A DNA stretch of 64,000 nucleotides from Hormiphora californensis (lineage: Eukaryota; Ctenophora; Tentaculata; Cydippida; Pleurobrachiidae), in assembly GCA_020137815.1 (NCBI GenBank), contig CM035353.1, forward strand, positions 4,331,210 to 4,395,209, written 5' to 3'. This document shows positions 10,185-20,666 of the stretch, in pieces; the stretch's first letter is position 1, and every line of letters begins with the position of its first letter. Under the pieces are notes generated by a model. It was not told the DNA's origin. It did not search any database and saw only the letters and a program-made list of their open reading frames with translations. The position numbers and the translations under genes are program-made.

Positions 10185-11090
10185 GGTTGCTACATGAGAG
10201 AATATTGGTTATTTGCTGCTGTCGATAGGGGTGTGAGGGTGGTGGGTTGGGTGTAGAGGGGGTGAGAAGGGAGGGGCGGCGTAATTACAAGTGGTATTTG
10301 GATAATAAGAGACGAGGGAAAGGGGATACTGATATTACACTACTACAGTTGTGTTGGAATGGGGGCAGTAGAGAGCAATATTATTAACAATGTCAGATTT
10401 TGAGGGAGGGAGGCTAAGGGTGATGCGTTGCAATTATACTATCAAGAGCTTAGGATATTGACAATTGAGACTTGAGATGATGGGGAGAGAGGTAAGACTG
10501 ATGTCATCTAATTAGCGGCAGTCGAGAATTGAGATATTATTATACTACAGCATTTAGGAGTTGTGAGGCTACAATATTGCTAACAACATTAGTGAAATGC
10601 GATAGTTGTAGAGGAATACTGTTGCTGCAGTGACTATAGTGATATGGTATAGAGGAACAACTGTACTACTGTCAACAGGCAATGAAAGAGGAGGTCAGGG
10701 AAGAGCGGCGTAACTGCAGGCTACGTTTGAGAAATGAGGTGATGAGAGAGAGAGAGAGATTGCGCGCGCACTGTTCGTTGGTTAGTGGAGTTGTGTATCT
10801 GTTGTAGTCGGCGCAGCTGTCGGTACTCGCGCGTTACGTCTTTGGTTTGGGTCTGTAGAGTGCGGGGTAAAGGTCAGATGGAAAGAAGGAGAAGGGGGTT
10901 GTTGTAAGTGTGTAGATCGTGGTGTCGACGGCGAGCCGTTATCGTCGGTAATACCGAAGGTCGGATAGGTCCGAAGGTTGGAGGGTGAAGAAGATTGGTT
11001 GGCTCTCAATCAAGACTGAGAGCCTTAAGCCACTGCGCCGCGGCAAGGCTCTTCTTCGTGCAGTGGCATTGCTCCCCTGAGCTGTTATTA
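10185..11090. other. Upstream region of the 8.7-10.2 kb gene
   Basis: Purine-rich on the plus strand (many gagg and gatg strings) with a short GA run near 10746. It presumably holds the promoter of the minus-strand gene ending upstream at 10184. I see no clear TATA box and no coding frame with a recognised motif. Confidence 0.35.
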
Positions 11091-11092
11091 TC

Positions 11093-11267
11093 CTATAACG
11101 AGATTATCCTATAACGAGATGTACCGCCAGCAGGCCGAGTTTTACTACCACCAACTCGGCCAGGTCTCTCAAGATCTCTATAATGTGTATCACAGGGTTG
11201 CCGCCTATCTCTCCCCACCTTCCGCCACGCAATTCCATCCCCCCTTCCCACCGTACCAACCGTAAGT
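11093..11267 (+). pseudogene. C-terminal fragment of coiled-coil (bZIP-like) gene
   Basis: Plus-strand frame EMYRQQAEFYYHQLGQVSQD onward, ending PPYQP-TAA, closely matches the last third of the gene at 55614-56075. The coiled-coil head is missing. As at 55.6 kb, it points toward an acidic gene on the opposite strand, so the convergent arrangement is duplicated as a block. Confidence 0.75.
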
Positions 11268-11459
11268 CCTCCCCACTCTATAAACATACGTACAATCATT
11301 TACCTATCATTTACAGTTTGGAATCAATATGACATAAAATATACAGTTTGGAATCAATAAAATATTAAATAAAATTGTTACAAATACGAATTAAAATTAT
11401 TACTATCACACACAAAAAAAATCTAATAAAAGATTTGTCTCTTTTTATACTGTCTCTAC

Positions 11460-12047
11460 CTAGTTTTGTGGCGGGGGTGGTCTTCTTCTTCTTATGACAC
11501 TTTCCAGGGAGGGGTAAGGTGATAGTCGTGGGTCCAATGGCCGTACCTTTTTAATAACCAGTCTGTTCCACCCTGCTCCAGCTATGTAGCCCGTCCTCCA
11601 TATCTCCTCCTCTGTCTCGCTGCCAGTTTCCTCTGCCTCCTCCTCTCCTTCTTCCATTTCCGGGGCCTCTTCTTCTTCTCCTTCCGGGGCCTCTGCCTTG
11701 GCTGGTGTCGTCTCCCCCTCCTCTCCGTTTTCCGGGGCTTCCCTTTTGATAGAGTCCGCCTCTTCTCCTTCCGGGGCCTCTGCCTCCGCTGATACCGTTT
11801 CCTCCTCCTCGTCGCTGTCTGGGGCTGCCTCCTCTCCTTCTCCCAAATCCGGTTCCTCTTCTCTGATTAAACGCGTCTCCCCCTCAGGTCTTGTCTCGTA
11901 GATGGCCACGTTTGGCCCGGACGAGATCCCATCGATAATCATTTGTCCACCGTCTGATGTCTGGTATCTAATGCATGGAATCCTTGTCACCCCGCTCAGC
12001 TGAATCTCCATAGCTGAATCTCCAGTGCGTAATGTTAGGTTCATCAT
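11460..12047 (-). CDS. Acidic protein with GAGWNR/RPLDPR tail, copy 1
   Basis: Starts at ATG 12047. An acceptor (ccccttgcag) at 12056-12065 puts an intron in the 5' leader. The N-terminal third (to about residue 60) contains alternating hydrophobic segments such as MEIQLSGVTRIPCIRYQTSD, likely beta strands. The middle is a long Glu-rich tract with EAPEGEE repeats. The last 50 residues are conserved among copies: YIAGAGWNR, VIKKVRPLDPR, SPYPSLES and RRRRPPPPQ. The paralogue at 56238-56861 has the same plan, and fragments lie at 19.6, 21.5, 28.0 and 30.5 kb. A TATA box at 12561-12568 is correctly placed upstream. Function unknown; the acid tract plus Arg/Pro tail suggests a protein- or nucleic-acid-interacting adaptor. 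Confidence 0.75.
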   Translation of the reverse strand: MMNLTLRTGDSAMEIQLSGVTRIPCIRYQTSDGGQMIIDGISSGPNVAIYETRPEGETRLIREEEPDLGEGEEAAPDSDEEEETVSAEAEAPEGEEADSIKREAPENGEEGETTPAKAEAPEGEEEEAPEMEEGEEEAEETGSETEEEIWRTGYIAGAGWNRLVIKKVRPLDPRLSPYPSLESVIRRRRPPPPQN

Positions 12048-12229
12048 CACCTTGGCTGCAAGGGGTCGGATTAGTTTTTTCTAAATTTAATTGCTAACTG
12101 CTAACTGCTATTATGAATTCTAATTAACTCAGATATATTTATGTAATTGTAAACCAGGGGTTAGCAAGCTTGATATGAGGGCTCCATCTCTACTGAGTCA
12201 CGCATAACCCCCCTCCATAGCTCCGCTAT

Positions 12230-12360
12230 GGTGCTCAGTACATCTCTACTCAAGGATAGAATATCAAACACGGGGTTGTGGGTAATAAATAGATAAGCAA
12301 CTACAATATGTTCTATACCCTTATATATATATTCTCACTCTAATAATGGCACTACTAAAT
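12230..12360 (-). repeat. Acidic-gene upstream repeat, copy 2
   Basis: Shares most bases with 5940-6150 and 57040-57180. It lies between the acidic ORF and its presumed promoter, that is, within the leader or its intron. Confidence 0.75.
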
Positions 12361-12560
12361 GTAATAAGAGCACTGGTATCATATCTAGCTAGCTTCTATG
12401 TATAAGTATATAAGTAAATCAACACGGGCTTTTGGCAGGAAGAGGAGCGGAGAGCATGGCCAGGCAATAGCTCTGAGGTAGGCTGGTTGAGAAGGGTTTC
12501 CTCTGGGTTTCCTCTGGGTTGGGTCTCCGACAAAAGACAAATGGCAGCTAACAGCCCTGC

Positions 12561-12568
12561 CTTATATA
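12561..12568 (-). promoter_or_regulatory. TATA box of acidic gene, copy 1
   Basis: TATATAAG on the minus strand. The same box in the same surrounding sequence (ccagag or ccctgcc next to it) occurs at 57359-57366 upstream of the second acidic gene, which supports a shared promoter. Confidence 0.55.
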
Positions 12569-12587
12569 GTCTCCGGAAAATGCAAAA

Positions 12588-12612
12588 TAAGTGTGACGCT
12601 GGGCGTCACACT
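12588..12612. repeat. Perfect 11-bp-stem hairpin
   Basis: aagtgtgacgc and gcgtcacactt flank a 3-nt loop just outside the large foldback element at 12626. Confidence 0.8.
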
Positions 12613-12625
12613 TAATCGGTCCCTA

Positions 12626-13970
12626 CACGGCGTGCCTGGTGAAATTTTAACACGACCTAGCATGCGACGGGAAACCACCACTTGTACGTGGTAGCTGAGG
12701 GTCTACAGAATGGCGCTACGGTGCGGGAAAAAACATTCCATTGCCTAAAATCTTTTTTTTTACTTTTATTTGATTTGGGTCAAAATCGGCTATATTAAAC
12801 GTGGTCCCGAAAAATCCATAATGACTTAGCACACGAAATATGTCACCCCCACCTATTTTTGCACGTAGAATCGATTGCCGTTGAAGTCGAATCTCTAAAA
12901 TGATTGTAAAATGGTCAAAAGTTGATTTTTTACCATTTTTTGGAGGTTTTTGGCCCCTAAACCATTGAAAACGATGAGATAGGAATTTGAAACTAGTGCC
13001 AATCGTTAAAATGGTCATTTTTCTACCAAGAACCAAGTTTTCGTGTATATCCGATTTATGGTTAGATTTGGGCAAATTGTTGAAATCTGCCAACTAGGAG
13101 AACCGTAACTTGATTTTCTTGTTTTTTGGATTTTGGCATTTTTGACAAACTTCTGATTGAAATGGTCAATCGGGACTATGCTTAAGTTGTTTATGGGAAA
13201 ATTTTCGACTAAAATCCAAGATTTCATACCAATCCAATAACAGATCGTTGATTTATAGAAAATTTAAGTAGGCAAAACGGTCAAAATGACAACTTTTCTT
13301 GCTTATTTTGACCGTTTTGCCTACTTAAATTTTCTATAAATCAACGATCTGTTATTGGATTGGTATGAAATCTTGGATTTTAGTCGAAAATTGTCCCATA
13401 AACAACTTAAGCATGGTCCCGATTGACCATTTCAATCAGAAGTTTGTCAAAAATGCCAAAATCCAAAAAACAAGAAAATCAAGTTACGGTTCTCCTAGTT
13501 GGCAGATTTCAACAATTTGCCCAAATCTAACCATAAATCGGATATACACGAAAACTTGGTTCTTGGTAGAAAAATGACCATTTTAACGATTGGCACTAGT
13601 TTCAAATTCCTATCTCATCGTTTTCAATGGTTTAGGGGCCAAAAACCTCCAAAAAATGGTAAAAATCAACTTTTGACCATTTTACAGTCATTTTAGAGAT
13701 TCGACTTCAACGGCAATCGATTCTACGTGCAAAAATAGGTGGGGGGGGGTGACATATTTCGTGTGCTAAGTCATTATGGATTTTTCGGGACCACGTTAAA
13801 TATAGCCAATTTTGACCCAAATCAAATAAAAGTAAAAAAAAAAGATTTTAGGCAATGGAATGTTTTTTCCCGCACCGTAGCGCCATTCTGTAGACCCTCA
13901 GCTACCACGTACAAGTGGTGGTTTCCCGTCGCATGCTAGGTCGTGTTAAAATTTCACCAGGCACGCCGTG
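12626..13970. mobile_element. 1.35-kb foldback (hairpin) transposon
   Basis: The two arms, 12626-13287 and 13305-13970, are near-exact reverse complements around a 17-nt spacer. The outer ends are CACGGCGTGCC...GGCACGCCGTG, and CCTA flanks both sides (12622-12625 and 13971-13974), consistent with a 4-bp target-site duplication. There is no transposase frame: the open frames in the arms mirror each other and are by-products. It is a very long non-autonomous foldback element. Confidence 0.9.
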
Positions 13971-14041
13971 CCTAGCCGTCTATCTCTTCCCCTAGAGACA
14001 AGTGTGCGCAATAATCGGCTCTCCCTCTCTGTGATGATGGA

Positions 14042-14085
14042 CATTATAGCGGATCAGCGCCTCGAGGCGCTGATCCGCTATAATG
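14042..14085. repeat. 44-bp perfect palindrome
   Basis: Exact palindrome centred on CTCGAG (14061-14066) with no spacer. Pyrimidine-rich ctctccctctctg flanks both sides. Confidence 0.95.
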
Positions 14086-14603
14086 GTTCTCTCCCTCTCT
14101 GCTAACCCACGTCATGAGGTAAACAAGCAGAGACAAGTGTGCGCACAGCAGAGACAGAGTGTCCATACAGCTCTCCCTCTCCGCTGTGGTTAGGGAAGGA
14201 TCTATCTAGATCTCTCTTTCTCTCTCCAACGGTTAGAGAGTCTGACTTCAGCGCTGGTGAGAGTCTCGTCATGATATGCACCGCGGGATACCGCGTACAG
14301 AGATAGAGAGGGGGGTCGGGGAAGGACGGGAGATGCATTGAGCGCGGCAATGAGAATGACAGGAAGTTAATTATCGCTTCCTTATTTCTACTAGATGTTC
14401 CCATCCCTCTCCCTATTATATCTCCCTCTCCCTCCGCGTTCTCCCTCTCTGTTATGGCTAGCTCTCTCTATCTCCCTCTATGTCTCTCTTATAGCTCTCT
14501 CCCTGATCTCTCCCCTTTCTCGGTGCAGTAAGCTGTTGCCCAAGTCTCTTGCTATAGGCTGCTCTGGTAAAGCACTCATATCCGGTTGTGTAGCTTTCTC
14601 TCT

Positions 14604-14841
<238 letters not shown>

Positions 14842-15188
14842 TCTCCCTCTCCGCGAGGTAATCGTTTAACGTCCCTGATGTTCCTAGTGCAGGTAGTTCA
14901 GTGTAGCTCTTTCTCTGCGAGGTAACTTGTTCGTTTGCAAACCGCCGCTAAAATCAATTCCGAATGGCTTCCATCGAATCTCGTTGACATCTTTTCCACC
15001 CGAGGGCGTCTCCCTCGTCCCTTTTCACCTTCCTGCAAATTGAGACAACTTTCAGAGCCAGTTATAAACTTATTCATGCCTATCATTATTTCCTAGAGTT
15101 ACTATTAGTGCTATTAGTGCTATAATTTCTTAGGGGGTAGTTCTTGTAATTTTAACATCTCATTCTCATTTGTTTTGGCTATACCTGT

Positions 15189-15521
15189 TCAATCCCGATA
15201 GCTCTCCACGTCGAACGTTCCCCGCTTCCTCTGCATCTGGGCCTTTGTCAGGCGGTTCCAGTTGTTCACCGCACTCTTAGCTTCTTCCCGGACCGTTTTC
15301 CAGTACCGCTCTCGTAAGTTAGTGAGATAATAATTTACAATGTTTATTCTCACATTTCTTACTGCCTCGGACTGGGTCCGGTATAGGTCCTTTTCTTCAA
15401 AGGGGTCCTGGATGCAGGGGCCCCCATCCGTTATTTTCTCTCCTCTTGGAGCCCTTAAATTTATTCTTTTTCGGTCGAGAGATCTACCCATAAAGGCTAG
15501 TACCATCAGCACCGTTGATAC
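15189..15521 (-). pseudogene. TENT4-like last exon (PAP-associated domain and tail)
   Basis: The exon begins after a consensus acceptor (gagccag) at 15522 and reads phase 0 to a TGA, 111 codons. It includes GPCIQDPFEEKDLYRTQ (PAP-associated signature), VRNVRINIVNYYLTNLRE and RYWKTVREEAKSAVNNWNRL. It is nearly identical to exon C at 7029-7237 but retains the true C-terminus. The upstream catalytic and central exons are not adjacent; instead a duplicated border segment follows. It is therefore a solitary 3' exon. Confidence 0.8.
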
Positions 15522-15802
15522 CTGGCTCCTATTCTGTTGCAACTCTCCCTCTCTGCTAACCCACGTCACGAGGTAAACAAGCAGAGACAGGTGTGCGCAC
15601 AGCAGAGACAGAGAATGGCTTCCAATTTCCATCGAATCTCGTTGACATCTTTTCCACCCGAGGAGGGCGTCTCCCTCGTCCCTTTTCACCTTCCTGCAAA
15701 TTGAGACAACTTTCAGAGCCAGTTATAAACTTATTCATGCCTATCATTATTTCCTAGATTTACTATTAGTGCTATTCAAGTTTTATTTAAATTTCCATAA
15801 AT

Positions 15803-15946
15803 TTACCTAACACATCCCCACATGGGGATCGTGTCACCATGGTATATTCCATATATATTGCCATATCCTGTCTGGCGCACAAAATTCATGTCCCCGAAAC
15901 GGGGGAGGACTTCGGCTATTTTCCGGGTTAATTCATCCCGTAAGTC
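15803..15946 (-). CDS. Terminal exon, unknown family
   Basis: After a good acceptor (cttaatttgcag) at 15947-15958 a frame of 47 codons runs to a stop: DLRDELTRKIAEVLPRFGDM, then NFVRQTGYGNIYGIYHGD and PMWGCVR. The start of the pattern resembles the exon borders at 14962 and 15614. It is compact and could be a real last exon. No homologue is recognised. Confidence 0.45.
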   Translation of the reverse strand, partial: DLRDELTRKIAEVLPRFGDMNFVRQTGYGNIYGIYHGDTIPMWGCVR

Positions 15947-16599
15947 CTGCAAATTAAGACAATATTTACAGCTAATGATAACCCCATTCATACATATTAT
16001 CATTTTATGAATTTATTAATCTAAGTTTTATTTTACTTTTTATACAATTACCTCACTGTCCCACACGGGGTCCGTGTCTTCATGTATATTTTCGAAAGTT
16101 CACTCATTGGAACATGTTCCAATCTGGACGGACGGATGGCTCTCCGCTGCACTCTGGCAGCCTGCTTTTCGTTTAAATTTCAATGTTCTTGTCATTTTCT
16201 AAATTAAATCATAATATTTTAGATGTTATGTAACGACTTCCGTGTTGCATATATTACAAGCCAAGGCCTTTATCACTGTGTGATACACAATACTACATAC
16301 CCTTATATGCAGTACTATTCACACCATGGTGGTCTTGTCCACGGGAACATGGTCTACTACTACATGCCTTCATCCTCCTCCTTTCCACTCTCGCTGCCTG
16401 CCTTTTCTTGTATTTATTCGTCCTAGACATTTTACCCAGCCTCGAAACTTGGCAAAACCGAGGCTTTTTTTGCTAGGACATCTCCCTCGTCCCTCCTCAC
16501 CTTCCTGCAAATTGAGACAACTTTCAGAGCCAGTCATAAACTTATTCATGTCTAATAGACAGTCTATCATTATATTCTAGAGTTATTATTTAAATCACT

Positions 16600-17095
16600 A
16601 AATAACCGGTGCGCTAAAGACTGCAGTCTTTAGCGGACCTACAGTCGACTGTAGCGCCGCAGGACTCGTCCTAGCTCCCATCGGCACCACCTTATGTCTC
16701 CAAGAGCCCAAGGAATTCAACCATATGGTAGTTACATCCCTCGAATTTTCGTGCAAGGGTACCTGCCAGAAAGCGGAACTCAGATCCATTACACTCCAAA
16801 TGTTCCTGGTCTCCTGTACCGTAGGTAATGGAGTTCAATACCGTGGCTTCGTTTAGAAGTCTAAAATCTATACACATCCGATTCTTACCATTTTTCTTCT
16901 TTACTATAACTAGAGGGGACCTATACGTGGCTTCGTTTAGAAGTCTAAAATCTATACACATCCGATTCTTACCGTTTTCTTCTTTACTACTAGAGGGGAC
17001 CTATAATACGTGGCGGTACTTGGTTCTAATACCCCCATCTCTATCATATCTAGGATCATTGCCTTAGCTGTTTCAAAGCTGTGCATCGGAATGTG
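16600..17095 (-). pseudogene. Gypsy reverse-transcriptase fragment
   Basis: Contains the RT opening (MHSFETAKAMILDMIEMG, YRSPLVIVKKKNGKNRMCID) and later DLSSAFWQVPLHENSRD and PMGARTSPAALQS. An 80-bp stretch encoding VIVKKKNGKNRMCIDFRLLN is tandemly duplicated (about 16840-16925 and 16926-17000), and a frameshift separates the two RT parts. The frame stops in two small palindromes at 16612-16654 before the catalytic DD motif. It is close to the Pol at 50127-51455. Confidence 0.85.
16612..16654. repeat. Twin perfect palindromes (24 and 16 bp)
   Basis: 16612-16635 (centred on CTGCAG) and 16639-16654 (centred on GTCGAC) are each exact palindromes 3 nt apart, placed at the point where RT homology ends. 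Confidence 0.9.
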
Positions 17096-17652
17096 CCGGT
17101 TCCCAAAGTCCACATGAGACTAGAGAACTAGAAGTAGATAGATTGGGTTAGAGGGGGTCCGATCCTGGTTCGTCATTTCCGTCATCTTTAGCGGCTGAAA
17201 TGAAATAACAAATTAAGTTTCTGATGGTAAGTTTGTAATGTACACCTTGCAATGCTTCACATTTACAATCACAACGTAATAATTCGCAACAATAAAATTA
17301 TACTGTGTAGTGTGTAGGCTACAGACACGAACTTCGAGCTTGTCACTTACATTACTATCGGATTTGCTTTCGTTCCGGTGTGGTAGATACGTACTACCGT
17401 TGGCCTCCTGCCCGGGCCGACCTGGGGGAGGACGGTTACTTCTACGACCTCCCCCCGGTCGCCGAATTCCACCCTCATTTTGCTTTCTGTGTGGATAGAA
17501 ACTTGTTCCATGGCCTGTATACGGAAATCCATTAAGTATATGTTACTACCCCATATCCCCTACCCCATATCCCCTACCCCACTCCAATAGAGGGTCGCAC
17601 TCTGCATACTCTCTCTTGTAATTCATAGTGTTCTCTCTATGTAAATTAGGGT

Positions 17653-18102
17653 CTAAAAGCACAACAAACCGGGGTTCAATTTCTCAAGTTGTCCGATATA
17701 AAATATGACCAATATATTAATAAAATATAAAATAATAAATGGACACTGACAGTCCGGGAGGCCGGTAGTCCAGTGGTGCCGATGGGGGCATTCCCGCAGC
17801 CCTAGGATGGAGTGATAGCATACGTTATACACGATATCACGACCCAGTAACGCTTCAAGCACACACAACGTCAGGGTCCATGCAGGCCATAATGAAAGCG
17901 GCGATGTATCGGTATTTGGTGTGATCCATCTCAAATGTATGTGGTGGTTGGGTGTTTGCCTGGACGGACGGATACGTGTTTCAAGTCTCGCCAGACGTGA
18001 TACGTGTTTCAAGTCTCGCCAGACGTGATACGTGTTTATGTTTTCTATGGGATCACAGCTGGGTTGGAACAATGTTGCTCCTGATGGTCTGCACAACCTC
18101 AT
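17653..18102 (-). pseudogene. Diverged copy of the LLEC-domain gene
   Basis: Starts MRLCRPSGATLFQPSCDPIE, the same opening as the units at 19.8 and 21.7 kb, and contains LEALLGRDIVYNVCYHSILG followed by LRECPH. This matches the C-x-H...LLEC core of the domain at 37821-38499. A 27-bp direct duplication (tacgtgtttcaagtctcgcc) sits at about 17985-18030. Most of the rest of the gene is missing. Confidence 0.6.
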
Positions 18103-18507
18103 GGTGCTCGCTTTATGTCAATTTTTAATAACAGGAACCACTTACGGAGACTGTCCGATATAAAATATGACCAATATATTAATTAAAGATGACCAATATA
18201 CTAATAAAAAGATGTCAGATAAAGTAATAAAAGATGTTAGTAAAGAAGTAAAAAAATGTCCAATAAAGTATAAATTATAAAGACAAGCTGTTGATAGATC
18301 TATATTGATTCAATTTATTAAACACAGGGAGGAAACACTGTCACCGGAATGTTGGGCCTGCAGCCACGTAGGTACAGTATTCACAGTAAATTCACAGTGT
18401 CCTTCGTCTACTGGCAGCCGGGACAGCCGGGGCATTCCGGCAACCCAGTCATCCAATGGTGACGTGGATACCGGCACTGCCGCATCCGACAAACTAGCAA
18501 CTCGGGC

Positions 18508-18789
18508 TCAACTGAGAATGTTAACGCCCCCGGACCCAGCACCCTGAAACCGAGGGTGCTCATTTAATGGGCACGACAGCACTTCGATAAGCCGGTGATG
18601 ACATATCAATGGCGCCAGCTCATCGAAGAGAAACTGTAAATCACAACGACTTACAGTAACGGGGTTAATAGGCATCCCACACTGCCCCACTACCGAATCA
18701 AAACGAAGATTCCATGCAACCATTCGCTCATGGGGGCAGTCCAACTCCCAAACCGTCCGAAGCTCACCGACAAAATTTACAAGGGACAT
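18508..18789 (-). CDS. LLEC-type domain, second repeat, unit A
   Basis: ATG at 18789 (MSLVNFVGELRTVWELDCPH). The core CGMPINP...LICHHRLIEVLSCPLNEHPR parallels PVNWGALNP...VCYHALIRLLECPHVGHPR at 38 kb. An identical-length frame recurs in units B (20316-20630) and D (22738-23019). It is probably an exon of the gene whose first domain is just upstream on the same strand. No known domain name. Confidence 0.55.
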   Translation of the reverse strand: MSLVNFVGELRTVWELDCPHERMVAWNLRFDSVVGQCGMPINPVTVSRCDLQFLFDELAPLICHHRLIEVLSCPLNEHPRFQGAGSGGVNILS

Positions 18790-18841
18790 GGTGTTCTAAA
18801 AAAGTAAAAACGTGTTAGAAACAAATTAGAGGACATATTGA

Positions 18842-19356
18842 CTAAAAACGCTTAAAAAATAGCATATTAAAAATATACAGGGGACTACAACGGTGTAATG
18901 TGCCGATATCTCCCGGGGTGTCCTCACATACAGCGCATTGAAGGTGTGCCAAGGGGAGAAGCCCATGACACTCCTCCATGGCGACCGGCCTGTTGATCGC
19001 CCAACTAAAAAGGGTGCAGGCGCAATAAACCACCGGCACCCCGTTTTTAGAAGGGATCACGGACCACAAGGGGGTAGGGTGACCAGCCCCCTGACACTCT
19101 AACAAATCCCGAAGGCGGTGGGAACAAATCAGGCCAGCATGCCCAACCAGTAGGGCAGCTCGACCATACAAAATGTAATGGCTGTAGCGTCGACAGGCCA
19201 GCCCAAACGTTCAACCACCAAGGTCAAAGTAGAGTCCCAGAGGACCTGCCGAATCATCTCTTGCCTGGCGTCCATTAGAGAATTGCTAAAAAATAAATAG
19301 CCTGGATGTTGTGGTCCATGTAATCGTTCATAGCACTCTAATAACTTCCTGGGCAC
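18842..19356 (-). pseudogene. LLEC-type domain, first repeat, unit A (2-nt insertion)
   Basis: The reading frame LLECYERLHGPQHPGYLFFS onward shifts near 19156. Unit A has two extra bases in gggcagctcgacc, compared with gggcctcgacc in units B and D. After the shift it continues LICSHRLRDLLECQGAGHPT. Unit B shows the intact form. Confidence 0.75.
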
Positions 19357-19559
19357 TTCTTGGTTGGTCTAAGCTTAGCCTCCTCTGCTGGCATTTCGCA
19401 ATGGTTCTTTGCCTTCTGAGTTTGGTAACAGCAGTGCGTATGTCGTTTGGCAGTGCGAGATTGAGGCTTTCTTTCACTTCGGTCTTGGATTTGTCCAATG
19501 TGGCGGTATTGATCTCTCCATTCTTGACTTGATGGTGTAGTATTAGAGCCAAGTGTGAT

Positions 19560-19830
19560 CACCTGGGATCGAGGGGTCGGATTCGTCGGATTAACATCCG
19601 GTTCCATCCGGCCCCCGAAATAAACGCCGTTGCCCAGGTCTCCTCCTCCAACTCCTCCTCTTTCTCCTCCTCTAACCCCTCCTTAATCTCTCGGTAAATG
19701 TCCGGGAGTTGTCCGTGTGTAGCGTTGTGCTGGAGTGCACTAGGCTTGACTGCACCAGGCTGGAGTACGCTGGGTTGGAGTACACCGGGTTGGAAGAATG
19801 TGTATTCCCGGCCATAGATTTATGGAATCA
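19560..19830 (-). pseudogene. Acidic-family remnant, unit A
   Basis: A minus-strand frame includes IYGREYTFFQPGVLQPSVLQ, a run of Glu (EIKEGLEEEKEEELEEET) and FISGAGWNRMLIRRIRPLDP. This is the conserved tail of the acidic proteins at 11.5 and 56.2 kb. The SPYPSLES-Arg/Pro end is lost and a different Lys/Arg-rich segment follows. The RPSGATLFQPSCDSI opening lies in another frame. Confidence 0.6.
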
Positions 19831-20141
19831 CAGCTGGGTTGGAACAATGTTGCTCCTGATGGTCTGCGCAACCTCATGGTGCTCGCTTTATGTCACTTTT
19901 TAATAACAGGAACCACTTACGGAGACTGTCCGATATAAAATATGACCAATATATTAATTAAATATGACCAATATACATACTAATAAAAAGATGCCAGATA
20001 AAGTAATAAAAGATGTTAGTAAAGAAGTAAAAAGATGTCCAATAAAGTATAAATTATAAAGACAAGCTGTTGATAGATATATATTGATTCAATTTATTAA
20101 ACACAGGGAGGGAACACTGTCACCGGAATGTTGGGCCTGCT

Positions 20142-20352
20142 TCATCCCCAAGCAGGGCATAGATGATACATATGTATATACACCAAGTACATTGTTCTGG
20201 CCGAGAGAGAAAGATGACCCACCTTCATGTTTAGTAGATGTGAATGAGTCCGAGATACCTATCACACTTGAGAACACTGATGAGCAGGCTGAGTATTTCT
20301 TCCTCGATGATATCCTCATAGGCACAGATTCGACAGATCAGCACAAACCGCC
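20142..20352 (+). pseudogene. Captured gypsy pol fragment
   Basis: The plus strand reads STLFWPREKDDPPSCLVDV, then ENTDEQAEYFF joined directly to LDDILIGTDSTDQ. The first part matches the protease-RT linker at about 58360-58490, and the second matches the RT catalytic motif region at about 59200 (VLDDILIGTNSIDQ). An internal deletion therefore brought linker and catalytic motif together. It lies antisense inside unit B. Confidence 0.8.
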
Positions 20353-20630
20353 GCTCTCCACCAACCACAGAGACAGTGCTCCCCCTGAAACCGAGGGTGC
20401 TCATTTAATGGGCACGACAGCACTTCGATAAGCCGGTGATGACATATCAATGGCGCCAGCTCATCGAAGAGAAACTGTAAATCACAACGACTTACAGTAA
20501 AGGGGTTAATAAGCACCCCACACTGCCCCACTACCGAATCAAAACGAAGATTCCATGCGACCATTCGCTCATGGGGGCAGTCCAACTCCCAAACCGTCCG
20601 AAGCTCACCAACAAAATTTACAAGGGACAT
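20316..20630 (-). CDS. LLEC-type domain, second repeat, unit B
   Basis: Same frame as 18508-18789 with few substitutions. The end differs because the captured pol fragment adjoins it: after NEHPRFQG the frame runs into antisense pol sequence. The natural C-terminus of this copy is therefore lost. Confidence 0.5.
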   Translation of the reverse strand: MSLVNFVGELRTVWELDCPHERMVAWNLRFDSVVGQCGVLINPFTVSRCDLQFLFDELAPLICHHRLIEVLSCPLNEHPRFQGEHCLCGWWRAAVCADLSNLCL

Positions 20631-20666
20631 GGTGTTCTAAAAAAGTAAAAACGTGTTAGAAACAAA

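Larger units (their letters stand above)
14962..16590 (-). repeat. Triplicated gene-border segment
   Basis: A segment of about 155 bp recurs at 14962-15120, 15614-15775 and, diverged, at 16475-16590. Each copy reads on the minus strand as an intron end (gtctcaatttgcag) followed by GEKGRGRRP-type codons. A second shared piece (gctaacccacgtca...) occurs at 14101-14160 and 15556-15615. These show repeated local duplication of the nucleotidyltransferase gene neighbourhood. Confidence 0.8.
18133..19908 (-). repeat. Tandem unit A (about 1.78 kb)
   Basis: Begins ggaaccacttacggagactg, followed by the GACCAATA minisatellite. It carries on the minus strand an acidic-family remnant, a charged segment and two LLEC-type domains. 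Unit B (19909-21750) is nearly identical, and unit D (22369-23771) is a 5'-truncated copy. The tandem layout suggests unequal crossing-over. Confidence 0.9.

Noticed and set aside
5940..12360. The shared upstream repeat (5940, 12230, 57040) as retrotransposon LTRs
   Set aside because: Copies are not paired around coding retroelement DNA, ends are not TG/CA, and two of them serve as leaders of acidic genes.
12716..13939. Several open frames inside the 12.6-kb foldback
   Set aside because: They appear as mirror-image pairs in the two palindrome arms and have no codon or motif support.
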